A DNA stretch of 64,000 nt from assembly GCA_017506865.1 (NCBI GenBank), contig JAFCMP010000179.1, positions 806,001 through 870,000 of the forward strand. Direction: 5' to 3'. The first letter of the stretch is position 1; each line of letters opens with the position of its first letter. Of the stretch, positions 55,801 to 64,000 are shown in pieces. Source of the DNA: Tribonema minus. Taxonomy: Eukaryota > Sar > Xanthophyceae > Tribonematales > Tribonemataceae. Both the position numbers and the translations under genes were made by a program. The notes beneath the pieces were generated by a model, which saw only the letters and a list, made by a program, of their open reading frames with translations, made no database searches and was not told the DNA's origin.

Positions 55801-58800
55801 ATAATGAGCGGTGCCGTTGCACAGGCTTGCGCGTCTGTGCTGTGCTCATTGCTGATACTTCACATGTGTAAGTTGAAGTCATGGCATGAACACGAACTTG
55901 AAACAGCACCAGTGGCACCTATGCACGTGAAGCAGAAGCAGCATGTTACTCTGACTACTGGCGGCTCTTGATTCATGAATCATGCTCAAAGCAAAGAGAG
56001 TACTTGAGGCAATGATACACACTGCTGAACCAGGCACACACGAGCGTAGTTGAAGTACCGTAGAGAGTCTGTTCTGACTCGCAGCTGCCAGCTGCTCATT
56101 GCTGGGCTGTGTTGCAGTGCCGGTGTCTAAGCTCTTAGGGCGCAGCGCAGACTAGGCTGCTGCATAGGCAAACTTAATGGTTGCATAGGACACCCAGCCT
56201 TATTTGGGAATGCAAGTTCACAAGCGCTGAGCAGTAATTACAAGCGTAGTTGAAGTACCTTAGAGAGTCGGTCATTCTTGACGCGCAGCTGCTCATTGTC
56301 CCTGGTTGCCTGCGCGCCCGTATTTCGCGCTTGCTTGAGTTCTTGTTTCAGCTCCTCCACTTGGTGACTGCGTTGCAAGAGTCAGAATCACAGGGAGCAA
56401 CACTTTCCTACATGGGAGCTGTTGCTTGAGCTCCTCTATCTGGTCAGTTGTAGTCAACAGATCATGCATCAGAGGTACCTGAACTTGTTCTTTGAGGTAT
56501 TCAACTTCACTTGGTGACTGCGGTTTGAATAGTGACAGTGCAGCAGTGAATCACACATGCATTATGCGCACTTGTGCATGCATGCTTGCATACATGCCCG
56601 CATGTGCACTTGTGCGTGAGCTCCGCTCCTCCACTTGTGATTACGCATCAGTCACAATCACTGTGGGTGAACACCAAGTTGTAAACATGTACTTCCACAC
56701 GAGTATGTGTTGTACTCCTTGCAGTATAGAAGTAGAAATATAGAGGTATACTTTGTGTATGGACCAAAGCATTCCTGCCTGATGCCCTCTGCCTGGTAAC
56801 TGTGGTTCATGCACGCAGCTGCACACAAAAATGTCACTGACATTTGTACTCGTTCATCCCCGCTTAGGGCGCGAAAAAAATAAAGAAGATGGTGGATGTC
56901 AAGGTTGCTACCAGGGGGGCCACATGCATCTTGTGACAGCTCAAAGGTGCCTCAATGCGCGTTGACAATCAATTCAAAACGACATCGCCAAATGACACTC
57001 CGCCCCCCCCCCACTACTTACATCCTAGTCCATCTGTCCACCCCCTCCAGGCTCCACCATTTGTGTCACAGACGTAAAGAGTATGCCGTCGCCGAATGAC
57101 CCCCCCCCCCCCCCCCCCCCCACTACATCCCAGTCCCTCCAGACTCCACCATTCGTGTCACAGCAAGTAAAGAGTACCCCGTGGTAGAGCTCTGCCGAGA
57201 AAGTTGAGTGCATGCGAAGCAGTGCTATGACTTTTCAAGCTGGAGTTCTGGCTGGTCCGAGCATCAACATTCCACTTGAGACGCATAAGCCCTGAAAGTT
57301 TGATACCGTACTTGAGGTCGATGTTCTGGTACTTGCAGGCCGAGGGTCCCCTCGCCGTTGAGCGTTGAGCATGTCATAGCATTAGTATAGCTGCACTTCT
57401 AGAGTACGTGCAAAAATATGAAGTCAGTTTTCTTTCTTCCAGCAGTCGGCAGTTTTTGCGGTTGCAGGACGTACTTGAGGTCAACGTTCTGGTAGTGCAG
57501 GTTGAGGGTCTCCTCGACGTTAAGCGCTGCGTTCACTTTCACCATGAATACATGAACATGATCAATGAAAGTTGTTGGTTAACCAATGATACCTCTGATT
57601 GCCCTGCTGCTCTTATGCAATTTAGTTCATCAGTCTCAGTGTATGAGATGTGTATGATATCGTACTTGAGGTCGATGTTCTGGTAGTGCAGGTCGAGGGT
57701 CTCCTCGCCGTTGAGCGTTGAGCGCAGACGCTCCTCCAGAAAGTGAAGTCGCATCTTCAAGTCGAACTCACTCCTGCACGCGCCAACACACAGCATCGGC
57801 AGCGAACGCAGGAGGACAGATAAGTATCTTATAACTGGAATGACTTGAAGACACATCTGAGTTGCAGGCACTTCAGCTGACTAACAGGTATGGCATTGGA
57901 TCCGAGACATCAGACAGGAAGTGAAGTCACATCTTCAAGTCAACCTCGCTTCTGCGCAGGTGCATAGCAAGCAAAGATAATGACCGTCAGGGCTGGAATC
58001 GCCAGCAAACTGATCTTTCTGCCTGGCCAAGAAACATCTGTCTTGTGCCCTCAGATAAATTCAGCACAGAAGTGAAGTCGCATCTTCAAGTCAAACTCGC
58101 TCCTGCGCAGCGCCACATTGCAGCAGCAAAGAACGAGCACCAACACATAGCAGCGGCAGTGAATGACAGAGGACATATAAATGCCTTGGAACTGGCCGTG
58201 GGACTGAACGACTCAGAGGGCCAACGCAGTTGCGAACGCACAATTGCGAATAAATCATTACAAATAACTCAAAGTTTAGAAATGACCTGGAGGGCAAACA
58301 AAGTTGCGGCACGTTCAGCTGACTGAGAGATCTGGTGCTGGTTCCAAGACACCAGACCGGAAGTGAAGTCGCATCTTCAAGTCAAACTCGCTCGTGCACG
58401 CACCGACACACAGCAGCGGCAGCGAACGAGACAGGGCACATCAATGTCTTCTAACCAGGATGGCTCGGAGGGACATCTAAGTTGCGGGCACGTTCAGCTG
58501 ATCGAGAGATATGGCAACGACTTCAACAGGACAAAGAGACAGAGATTGCGTCTTCAAGCTGAAGTCACACGTGCACCCACCCACACACACTGCAGAAGTT
58601 CACGAGAAAGTAGCCAGAGAAACATTCCAGGGCTGGCAGATCAGCCCCTTGTGCAGTATGCGGCCGACAGAAATAACTGCGCACTGCCGTTTTCAGCGCT
58701 GTGTGTACTAGAGCACCAACTTGAAGTGTCCAACTTGAAGTGTCCAACATGAACCTATTAGGCTGCAGTGCAGCCCGAGCGCTTGCTGTGCACTGCTGCT

Positions 58801-60338
58801 CTGCAGCATGGCGCACGCAGACACCCTACACCTCTTGGGGGGGCCATTGGCGCCATACTTCAAGATGTATAAATTCAAGAGTGACGCACCTCTCAATGTC
58901 TCACGCTTCAGCACTGCGCTGTGTACAACAGCATCAGTGCCCAGATTGGAGCTATTGCCACGCAGCGCAGCCCAACATTTCGCTGTGGACAACTGCTTTT
59001 GACAGGCGCACGCAGACATCCATCATCAATTGGCAGTTGGCAGCATACTTCATGGTGTATAACTTCACAAGTGACGCAGCACTCAATGTACTCTCGCTTC
59101 AGCACTACGCTGTGTACGACAGCATCAGTGTCCAAACTCGAGCTTTTCACACCACAGCGCCTGAGTTGCTATGTGCACACAGACATCTAGCACCTCGTGG
59201 AACCTGGCAGCATACTTCAAGATCTATAACTTCACCAGTGACGCACCTCTCCAGCTCCGCCAGGCGCTTCTGCGACTGCTGCAGCGACACAGAGGCGCGT
59301 CGCTGGGGGTGCCCCCTATCCCCCTGAGCACTGCTGTAGGGCTGTTGCTGAGCGCTGATGTAGGGCTCATCGTTGCCGTCAAGCCAGGCCGGCTCGCCAT
59401 AGACGGAAGGGTTGCGCGACGTGCTGGCAGAGCCGGGCCTCCCTGGCCGGCGTAAAACCGCGTTAGGTCAGGGTTAGGGTTAGAGCATGCGCGCACATCG
59501 CCATGTGTGTTTAAGCCTCCCAGCATGCGACAGATGGTCACGCATGCCGCTTGCTGTGCAATGCTGCCGTCGGGCTGGCGCCGCCACTGGGGTATGCATG
59601 TATGCCTGACAGCAGCGCGACATGCCCAAAATAAGACCGTTGGTGTATGCATGTTTGCCCGGCAACAGTGCGGTGCCGCCTGTTTCGGCGCCTCGCAGCA
59701 TGCAAAAGATAATCATACGTGCCACTCACTGTGCGATGATGCTGTTGGGCTGGCATCGCCACTGGGGTATGCATGTACGCCGCCCGGCGACAGCGCAAGG
59801 CAGCACGACACGTCGTCGCCCCAGTGCAGTAGGGTGCATACGTATGCCCGGCAACAGCGCGAGATGCCTCAAAACCGGGCAAATATCTTCATGGCAGATC
59901 TCCTGTGTCACTCACTGTGCGATGATGCCGTTGGGCTGGCGCGGCCACTGGGGTATGTATGTATGCCGCCAGCCGACAGCATCAGGCGGCGCGGCACGTC
60001 GTCGCCCACGCGTGCGCATCACTGCCGCCGCCACCGCCGAAACGAGGGTTAGGGTTAGGGTTAGGATTATCACCTCAACGCAAATGTTTTCGTATCAGAT
60101 TGTACTGAACTACATTCGACTCACTGTGCGATGAAGCCGTTGGGCTGGCGCCGCCCGGTGACAGCGTCAGGCGGCGCGGCACGTCGTCGCCCCACGCGCG
60201 CGCGTCACTGCCGCCACCGCCGCCGCCGCCGCTGCGTGGGGACGGCTGCGTGTGCGGTGCGCGCCTGTCGGACGCTATCGATCGCGGCGATCCAGGTGCG
60301 CTGCCGCCCGCTGCGCGCGTGAGAGGCGTTGTCATCAT
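43750..60338 (-). CDS. CM1 (Cnn_1N) motif coiled-coil protein, MTOC / gamma-tubulin tether
   Basis: Proteins with this motif anchor gamma-tubulin complexes at microtubule-organising centres. Exons in transcript order: 60338-60125 (or from the acceptor at 60310), 59442-59247, 57773-57666, 56367-56259, 55422-55354, 54752-54612, 53455-53400, 52580-52473, 51479-51380, 50358-50263, 49439-49338, 48317-48219, 47406-47293, 46366-46342, 45069-45035, 44974-44761, 43961-43877, 43811-43750. Phases agree except 45035 to 44974, which needs a missed mini-exon or a length error in a 12-G run. The product has about 640 aa: a Ser/Pro/Gly-rich N-terminus, then SEFDLKMRLHFLEERLR with QNIDL (the CM1 core), then heptad coiled coil (VEELKQELKQA, EMQRLRQMEQEAAMLKQEL, NEVRRLKREQRR), an eight-Pro run, and tail AEADPGQAAQP. 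The 46342 and 45035 exons are tiny and less sure. Confidence 0.8.
43877..44760 (-). repeat. diverged repeats near the 3' end of the CM1 gene
   Basis: Exon 43877-43961 is echoed at about 44070-44130 (GTACGAGCGCTGCTGTGGCG on the plus strand). Longer copies at about 44225-44345 and 44590-44710 share GCATGCGGCC, GCAGGCATGTGGC and AAGCTGAA words. Partial copies lie between. Confidence 0.8.
46215..46289. repeat. longest interstitial TTAGGG tract
   Basis: About twelve mostly perfect GGGTTA units with two variant units, inside an intron of the CM1 gene. Frames reading Gly-Leu repeats across it are artefacts. Confidence 0.95.
46890..47890 (-). repeat. echoes flanking CM1-gene exon 13
   Basis: 3' edge echoes (CTCTCCCTGCC, CTGGCCTCCTTCTGC on the plus strand) lie at about 46915-46960, 47090-47150 and 47205-47250. 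5' edge echoes (TGCTCTCAAGxTCC, GTCTGCxCCTGTG) lie at about 47635-47700 and 47835-47885. The 47640-47700 copy is open and keeps ELESTGAD in frame behind a CAG acceptor. Confidence 0.88.
48190..48670 (-). repeat. echo array of CM1-gene exon 12
   Basis: Four copies about 105-120 bp apart (real exon 48219-48317; copies near 48395, 48495 and 48610) share GCTGAGCGCTGCTGACTGGC and CCCATGACCxTCTGTG-type acceptor text. Between them GGTAGGTATAGGTAT recurs. Confidence 0.9.
49043..49115. repeat. interstitial CCCTAA tract
   Basis: About ten CCCTAA-like units with single-base variants (CCGTAA, TCCTAA). Similar shorter tracts occur near 10892, 12284, 12980, 14060, 14540, 15597, 16575, 23755, 24990, 27245, 27656, 45796, 51895, 53700, 60047, 62424-62461, 62721 and 63007. 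Confidence 0.9.
49195..49990 (-). repeat. echoes flanking CM1-gene exon 11
   Basis: A 3' echo lies at about 49210-49268. Two 5' echoes lie at about 49664-49735 (well preserved, five silent and two replacement changes by hand count) and 49925-49985 (degraded). Intron text such as GTTAGCTCATGTTTCAC is duplicated with them. Confidence 0.9.
50260..50925 (-). repeat. echoes of CM1-gene exon 10, 5' edge
   Basis: GCCGCTGCATxTCCAxGTCC with TGAATGACA (plus strand) recurs at about 50519-50545, 50672-50700 and 50885-50915, each preceded by CAGTGCTCAGAG. Words GGTCAGGAGTTACCCTAA recur between copies. Confidence 0.9.
51265..51765 (-). repeat. echoes flanking CM1-gene exon 9
   Basis: The 3' edge is echoed at about 51258-51295 (GAGCTGTGCCACGGTCTGC). 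The 5' edge is echoed at about 51570-51612 and 51712-51752 (CGCTCCCCAGTGCTGAGCGG). Spacers carry degenerate CATACGTACATA repeats. Confidence 0.9.
52005..52530 (-). repeat. echo array of CM1-gene exon 8, 3' edge
   Basis: Four copies (about 52010, 52135, 52245 and 52360) precede, on the plus strand, the real exon 52473-52580. Each has CGTCCTGTCAGCAAAGT or close variant and a GTCACCTCATCAA-type donor region. Period is about 110-120 bp, and ACTTGAAGT words fill the gaps. Confidence 0.92.
52580..53075. repeat. CAG/AGC microsatellite in CM1-gene intron
   Basis: About 490 bp dominated by CAG triplets with GGC, AAC and TAGC interruptions. A larger unit (ATGGCACAGCAGTGCG, TTAGAAGCAGCAGGATGGCT) is duplicated at about 52713 and 52869. 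Long poly-Ser or poly-Leu frames come from the triplet repeat. Confidence 0.92.
53390..54110 (-). repeat. echo array of CM1-gene exon 7, 5' edge
   Basis: GAGCGCTGCCACCTGGCGCA (plus strand) at 53444 recurs at about 53673 and, degraded, at 53897. Each is followed by AGAAGTAGGG, telomere-like GGTTAGGG, and a long shared stretch including ACAAGGATTCAAACGAGGGT. Period is about 225 bp. Confidence 0.92.
54652..54752 (-). repeat. 30-bp coding repeat in CM1-gene exon 6
   Basis: Three in-frame units encode RSTLELERCQ, RSTLELDVYQ and RGTRELAWNA. On the plus strand the word AGTTCAAGTGTACTCCT recurs. This is an expressed tandem duplication if exon 6 is right. Confidence 0.75.
54810..55445 (-). repeat. 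seven-copy echo array of CM1-gene exon 5 with donors
   Basis: Units of about 93 bp share GTACATACATACCTGCTGTG and GGCGCTCTTCTGCCGCCGCT. The real exon is 55354-55422. Copies near 54830, 54900, 54982, 55079, 55171 and 55260 are progressively altered, but several keep the CAG|GTATGTATG donor in the same frame as the real one. Confidence 0.93.
56045..56530 (-). repeat. echoes flanking CM1-gene exon 4
   Basis: A 3' echo lies at about 56048-56115 (GTAGTTGAAGTACCGTAGAG). Degraded 5' echoes lie at about 56415-56470 and 56505-56525 (CACTTGGTGACTGCG). Confidence 0.85.
56985..57190. repeat. tandem duplication with C-runs
   Basis: Two copies of about 110 bp share CTCCACCATT, GTGTCACAG and GTAAAGAGTA, each preceded by a long C-run (second run 22 C, 57100-57121). 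Located in an intron of the CM1 gene. Confidence 0.85.
57270..58420 (-). repeat. echoes flanking CM1-gene exon 3 (CM1 core)
   Basis: The 3' edge (GTACTTGAGGTCGATGTTCT on the plus strand) is echoed at about 57310-57370 and 57468-57530. The 5' edge (GAAGTCGCATCTTCAAGTCA) is echoed at about 57918, 58073 and 58363, with ACAGCAGCGGCAGCGAACGA-type intron text. Confidence 0.92.
58850..59260 (-). repeat. echo array of CM1-gene exon 2, 3' edge
   Basis: Three copies about 180 bp apart (near 58855, 59045 and the real edge at 59221) share GGCAGCATACTTCA/GCGCCATACTTCA, TATAACTTCAC and GTGACGCACCTCTC, plus GCTGTGTACxACAGCATCAG intron text. Confidence 0.9.
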
Positions 60339-60510
60339 TATTTTTCATCGTGAATGATGATATCTATGACGATGTGACACGCTCATCATTGTCGTTGTCG
60401 TTAGTTGAGGATGTTAGAACGTCATCGTTCAGAGACTGGCCTGCCGGATGCTGTTGATCGCGGCGATCCTGGTGCGCTGCCGCCCGCTGCGCGCGCGAGA
60501 GACATGAGGG
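59540..60510 (-). repeat. echoes flanking the 60125-60310 exon
   Basis: 3' edge copies (CACTGTGCGATGATGCCGTT on the plus strand) lie at about 59550, 59730 and 59910 before the real edge at 60125. They alternate with GGGGTATGTATGTATGCC. A 5' edge copy (GATCGCGGCGATCC, CGCTGCCGCCCGCTGCGCGC) lies at about 60435-60500. The copies show that the acceptor at 60311 is a real splice boundary. Confidence 0.9.
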
Positions 60511-61019
60511 CTGTGATTGATCATAAATTGGCTGTAAAAATATTCCATTTGACACGGTCATTGTGTCATCATCATTAGTAAGTGCTGTTGTGTCATCATC
60601 GTGATCATGCTTCATGGCTCCGGCGGCTGTTGTCGAGCGGCAGGGCATGGGTCAGGTTCAGGTGAAGGGGAAGGAGCAGGGTTGATGCAAGTGCTGTCGC
60701 CCCGTAAAGCGAGTTGACAACATACATCCACATGCGCGGCAGACTCAGGTCAGGTTAGGTTAGGCTGTGGGTTAAAGCTTATTTCATCTTTTCAAAGCCA
60801 CTCAGATCAGGAATTAGGGTCAGGATGAAGCTCCTTTACACCGCTCCAGAACCACTCAGGCAGGACGAGGGTTCAAATCGAGGCTTCTTCTCGCTGCTTT
60901 GAAGCCGCTCGACAGTTCGCAATGCCGTCAACGTTCAACATGTTGCATCACAACGTTCAACAAGTTTGGACAGCGCGCCCGACACATGCGGCATGCACGC
61001 GTGCCGCATTGCGTGCCAG

Positions 61020-62120
61020 GTGGTAACCCTAGCCCTAACCTAGGGTTTGTGGCTTGCACGCATGCCTTGCGGGTAACCCTAACCTCAAGCCTACGCTACA
61101 TGGCCGCGACCCTGCAAACCCTAAACTCACCGTAGTCCTAGGTCTACCCCTGATCATAGGGTTTGGCTCCCCTCTGCTCAAGCGTGGGCTGCAGGACGCC
61201 CGCAGGCCTAACCCTAACCCTAACCTCCTAGCCCTAACCTAGGGTTTGACTCACCTCTACTGGAGCGTGGACTGTAGGATGTCCCCTTCCCTGCGCTGTG
61301 CGGCTTGACAACTGGCGCTGGTGCGGGCATGTCGTGACGAGGCCTGCAGTACGTGGAAGGAGCGGTTAAGGGGTAAATTAGAGTGCTGTGCGGCTAATTC
61401 TAACCCTACCCTAAGTACGTGGAAGGGGCAGTTAAGGGCAAAGTCAGAGTGATGCGCGGCCAACTCTAATCCCAACCCTAACCCTGACCTATATACGGCC
61501 TGTTGGGCCCAAGGATAAGTTAGAGTGGTGTGCGGCTAACCCTAACCCTAGCCTTAATCTATATCAGGCCTGCAGTACGTGGAAGGAGCGGTTTAGGGAT
61601 GAGTTAGAGTGCTAGGGTTAGGGTTAGGTTTGATGTGCGGCTAACCCTCATCCCAACCCTCACCCTGACCTATATAAGGCCTGTCGGGGCTAAGAGATAA
61701 GTGAGAGTGCTGTGCGGCTGACCCTAACCCTAGCCTTAATCTATATGAGGCCTGCAGTACGAGAAGGAGCGGTTGAGGGATGAGTTAAAGTGGTGTGCGG
61801 CTAACTCTAACCATAACCCATCAGTATGATTTCTCTCACATAAGTTTTGATGCAAAAAGGGTCATGATGTAGTATAGGGGAGGAGCGGTTTAGGGATAAG
61901 TCAGAGTGCTGGGCGGCTAACCCTAACCCCAACCCTAACCCTGATTCCAACCTATCAGTAACTTTTAATTCGCATAGGTGCTGAATGAAAGGGTCAATAT
62001 GACATCGCAACTATGGGGCAGTGAAGGGGAAAGTTAGAGGGCTGTGTGGCTATCACTATCCCTTATCCTAAATCTAAGAGTGCTGCATGGCTCACCCTAA
62101 CCCCAACGCTAGTCTCTCAG
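61020..62120. repeat. complex tandem region with CCCTAACC tracts
   Basis: Units of about 80-180 bp share GGCCTGCAGTACGTGGAAGG, AGCGGTTxAGGGxTxAGT, GAGTGCTGTGCGGCTAACC and TAACCCTAACCC. Direction of the telomere-like words changes between copies. It lies in what would be an upstream intron of the CM1 gene. Confidence 0.88.
61255..61343 (-). CDS. candidate upstream exon of the CM1 gene
   Basis: CAG acceptor, open frame (RHDMPAPAPVVKPHSAGKG, YSPRSSR) and a G|GTGAGT donor, ending in phase 1. Joined to the acceptor at 60310 it yields SPRSSR-AGGSAPGSPRS, the same Ser/Pro/Arg-rich composition. It starts in phase 2, so a further upstream exon with the true start would be needed. Its acceptor region is echoed at about 61493, 61567, 61675 and 61745. 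Confidence 0.5.
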
Positions 62121-64000
62121 TGACGTTTCCCTCCCATACTTTTTGTTGAAAGGGCCGCGATGACATTGCAACTCTGGGGATTAAAGTACCACCAGGTGCT
62201 GAAATGGTTGACCCTGATGTGGACAAAGCAATGACCAGCACAAAAAGTACCGATCGTCGTGTGCCGCAACGCACGCGTAAGCACGGTTGTGATGTAGTCA
62301 GCTGGTCTGCCTTGCTGCTCCTGCGTGTTGTTGTGGCTGTAATTGAGAGCAGCTGCCAGATTTTGATGTCAAAGCAGCGCTCAAGTTCCTTGTACAGACA
62401 GAAGTTTTGTGTCAACCATAACTCTAACCCTAACCCTAACCCTAAACCTAACCCTAACCCTACTGCAGCTGTACAGCGATCTGATGTTCATCAGGTCTAC
62501 TGTAGCTGTATGATGGGACTCTCAGGTATTTGAGCATTCAGTGGAGAGACGATTAAGGCTGACACCAGTCGCACGCACTTGTGTTTCCTTTTCAGTTTTA
62601 TCGCTCACTGTCCGACTTGCGCAAACTGCATATTATATCCATGACCAGACCCACAAAACGACCAATGCACAGAGGCAGGAGCGTTAGCATTCCCGATCCG
62701 TTAGCGTTCCCGATCCGTGGGTTAGGATTAGGGTTAGGGTTAGGGTTATGCCAAGCACTCCCACGCAGAAACAGAGCTCCACCTGCATGCAACACCAACC
62801 CTACGAAGAAAGCGCACCGCTTAGCGCAGAGACTGGAGTGTTTAAATTAGGGTAAGGCGTACGTTTAGGGTATGGCCCGGCATCGCTGCGCGCGCCACTG
62901 TGCCGTGCATGAACTATTGCTGAGGTGGTAAACCTTCGCAATACGATAATGCTAATGATGATCATCGTCACAGGGCAGACGGTGCGGTCGCCTCTGACGC
63001 CTGATCATAACCCTAACCCTAACCCTAATCCTAACTCTCTGCCGTAATTCAATACATAGTGCAGTCCGCCGCAATTTGAACTCCATACGCAGTGGAATCC
63101 GCCGCAGTTTGAACTTCATACGCAGTGCAGACCAAGCATAGGTACAGTAGCACGATGCATGTGCAGGTGGGGTAGCGCACTGTGAGTGTGAGTGGGGTGT
63201 ACTTGCAACTTCAAATTCAACTTCAATGTGCGCAGAACAGTCCAATGTCCTCCGAGCCTTTTGTGGCTTCTATTGTTTTATTACGCAGTGCACTCGTCGT
63301 TTGTGGCGGGGGTTGGCGTGCAGGTTTCTTACACTTCAACTTCAAGTGCCGCTTTCACTGTTCAAACGAAGGCAAGCCGCAACAGATGCCATGCAACGCC
63401 CTCATAATTGGTGAAATGTGTTCAGTCGGTCATGTCGCGTTTCGATGCCCACAGAACACCACTGTGAAATCCAGTTGAGCTGAAGACAGCGCTCAGTTTG
63501 CGACGCACGCGAGAGATTGCAGGCGCAATTCGACATGTACTGAATCACAGGAGTCCTAGCTGACACCACAGTGCTACATGCTGCCAGCTGTTGTCAGAAT
63601 AACAAGAACCGAGCAGCAGACTCATGCATGACGCACGATACCATCGCCTGGCAGTGGCACTGAAGAACATAGGTCTCGGCTAACAGATGCAGCCTCTGAG
63701 GGCTTTTACCTCTTGGCAACTAGGCGTCAATCAATGATTCCATACTGCAATTGGTAGGTTTCCTGTGATGGTAGTGTGATTATAGTTGACGCGCAGGCAA
63801 CGCATATTGTTCATAATGAGTATACTCTACTAATTTGAAGTATTGTAGGATTTCATCTCACTGTTTGGGCAGTATACCATTGCCTGGCAAAGGCACTGGG
63901 AAATGCAGGTCTCTGCTACCTCCTACTAACTGCGACCTTCACGGAGGTCTGCCTTTCGTCAACTGGGCGTCACGCAATGACACACGCCGAAACCACTAGT
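62121..64000. other. right end without a confident gene
   Basis: The minus-strand stretch about 62400-62170 is open in more than one frame, and a strong TTTTCAG acceptor at about 62600 precedes a plus-strand frame (FYRSLSDLRKLHIIS), but no gene can be assembled. A 40-bp near-repeat (CAGTxxxGCCGCAxTTTGAAC) lies at about 63058-63130. About 63640-63740 and 63870-63970 are diverged copies (CATxGCCTGGCAxxGGCACTG), again like an echo of an unseen exon. Confidence 0.4.

Noticed and set aside
6263-61343. Assembly error as the source of the echoes
   Set aside because: Copies are diverged by many substitutions, differ in extent, occur on both strands and in all resolved genes, and carry intron sequence with them. 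A haplotype-merging artefact would not give several graded copies per exon. Raw reads would still be the decisive test.
1-64000. Retroelement, DNA-transposase or virus-derived genes
   Set aside because: I saw no reverse transcriptase, integrase, transposase, capsid or long terminal repeat signature in any frame.
1-64000. CRISPR arrays
   Set aside because: Repeats are plentiful, but none has regular identical repeats with unique spacers; the setting is a spliced eukaryotic genome.

Overview
The window is nuclear DNA of a eukaryotic microbe with large, intron-rich genes. Exons are 25-370 bp. Introns run from about 100 bp to over 1 kb with GT-AG ends. Degenerate TTAGGG/CCCTAA tracts occur throughout, including inside introns. 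Three features point to a stramenopile (heterokont) alga: a (6-4) photolyase/cryptochrome, an ankyrin protein of the F-box-plus-'GCPW' type common in brown and yellow-green algae, and a secreted Thr/Pro-rich protein with 'TxAPTxAP' blocks. This placement is an inference from gene content, with no species claim.

Layout. (1) 183-3043 (+): three-exon gene of unknown function. (2) 5149-5475 (-): small secreted coiled-coil protein, divergent from the next gene. (3) 6263-21161 (+): 14-exon (6-4) photolyase/cryptochrome, 522 aa, fully resolved with every splice phase consistent. (4) 22679-31470 (+): 10-exon F-box-like/ankyrin protein, 441 aa. (5) 31471-34371: spacer with a 46-bp minisatellite and a possible 54-aa gene. 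(6) 34372-40153 (-): 8-exon secreted Thr/Pro/Lys/Asp-rich protein, 368 aa, all introns phase 0. (7) About 42366-43048 (+): 3' part of a poorly resolved gene. (8) 43750-60338 (-), probably continuing to an upstream exon at 61255-61343: long coiled-coil protein with a CM1 (Cnn_1N) gamma-tubulin-complex-binding motif, at least 18 exons. (9) 61344-64000: tandem repeats and telomere-like tracts with no confident gene.

The outstanding feature is shared by all the well-resolved genes on both strands. Almost every exon edge is accompanied, inside the neighbouring intron, by one to six tandem, diverged copies of itself together with the adjoining intron sequence. I call these 'exon-edge echoes'. Some echoes keep splice sites, phase and reading frame. 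In the best-preserved ones most differences from the real exon are synonymous by my hand count, so the copies were not simply dead on arrival. One echo in the ankyrin gene (26413-26491) could work as a mutually exclusive exon. One echo in the photolyase (8635-8756) is almost identical and begins exactly at a 5' splice site, so it looks recent. This junction-spanning duplication explains much of the intron length here.

All exon models were built by hand from reading frames, splice dinucleotides, phase continuity and family knowledge. No search, alignment program or transcript data was available.
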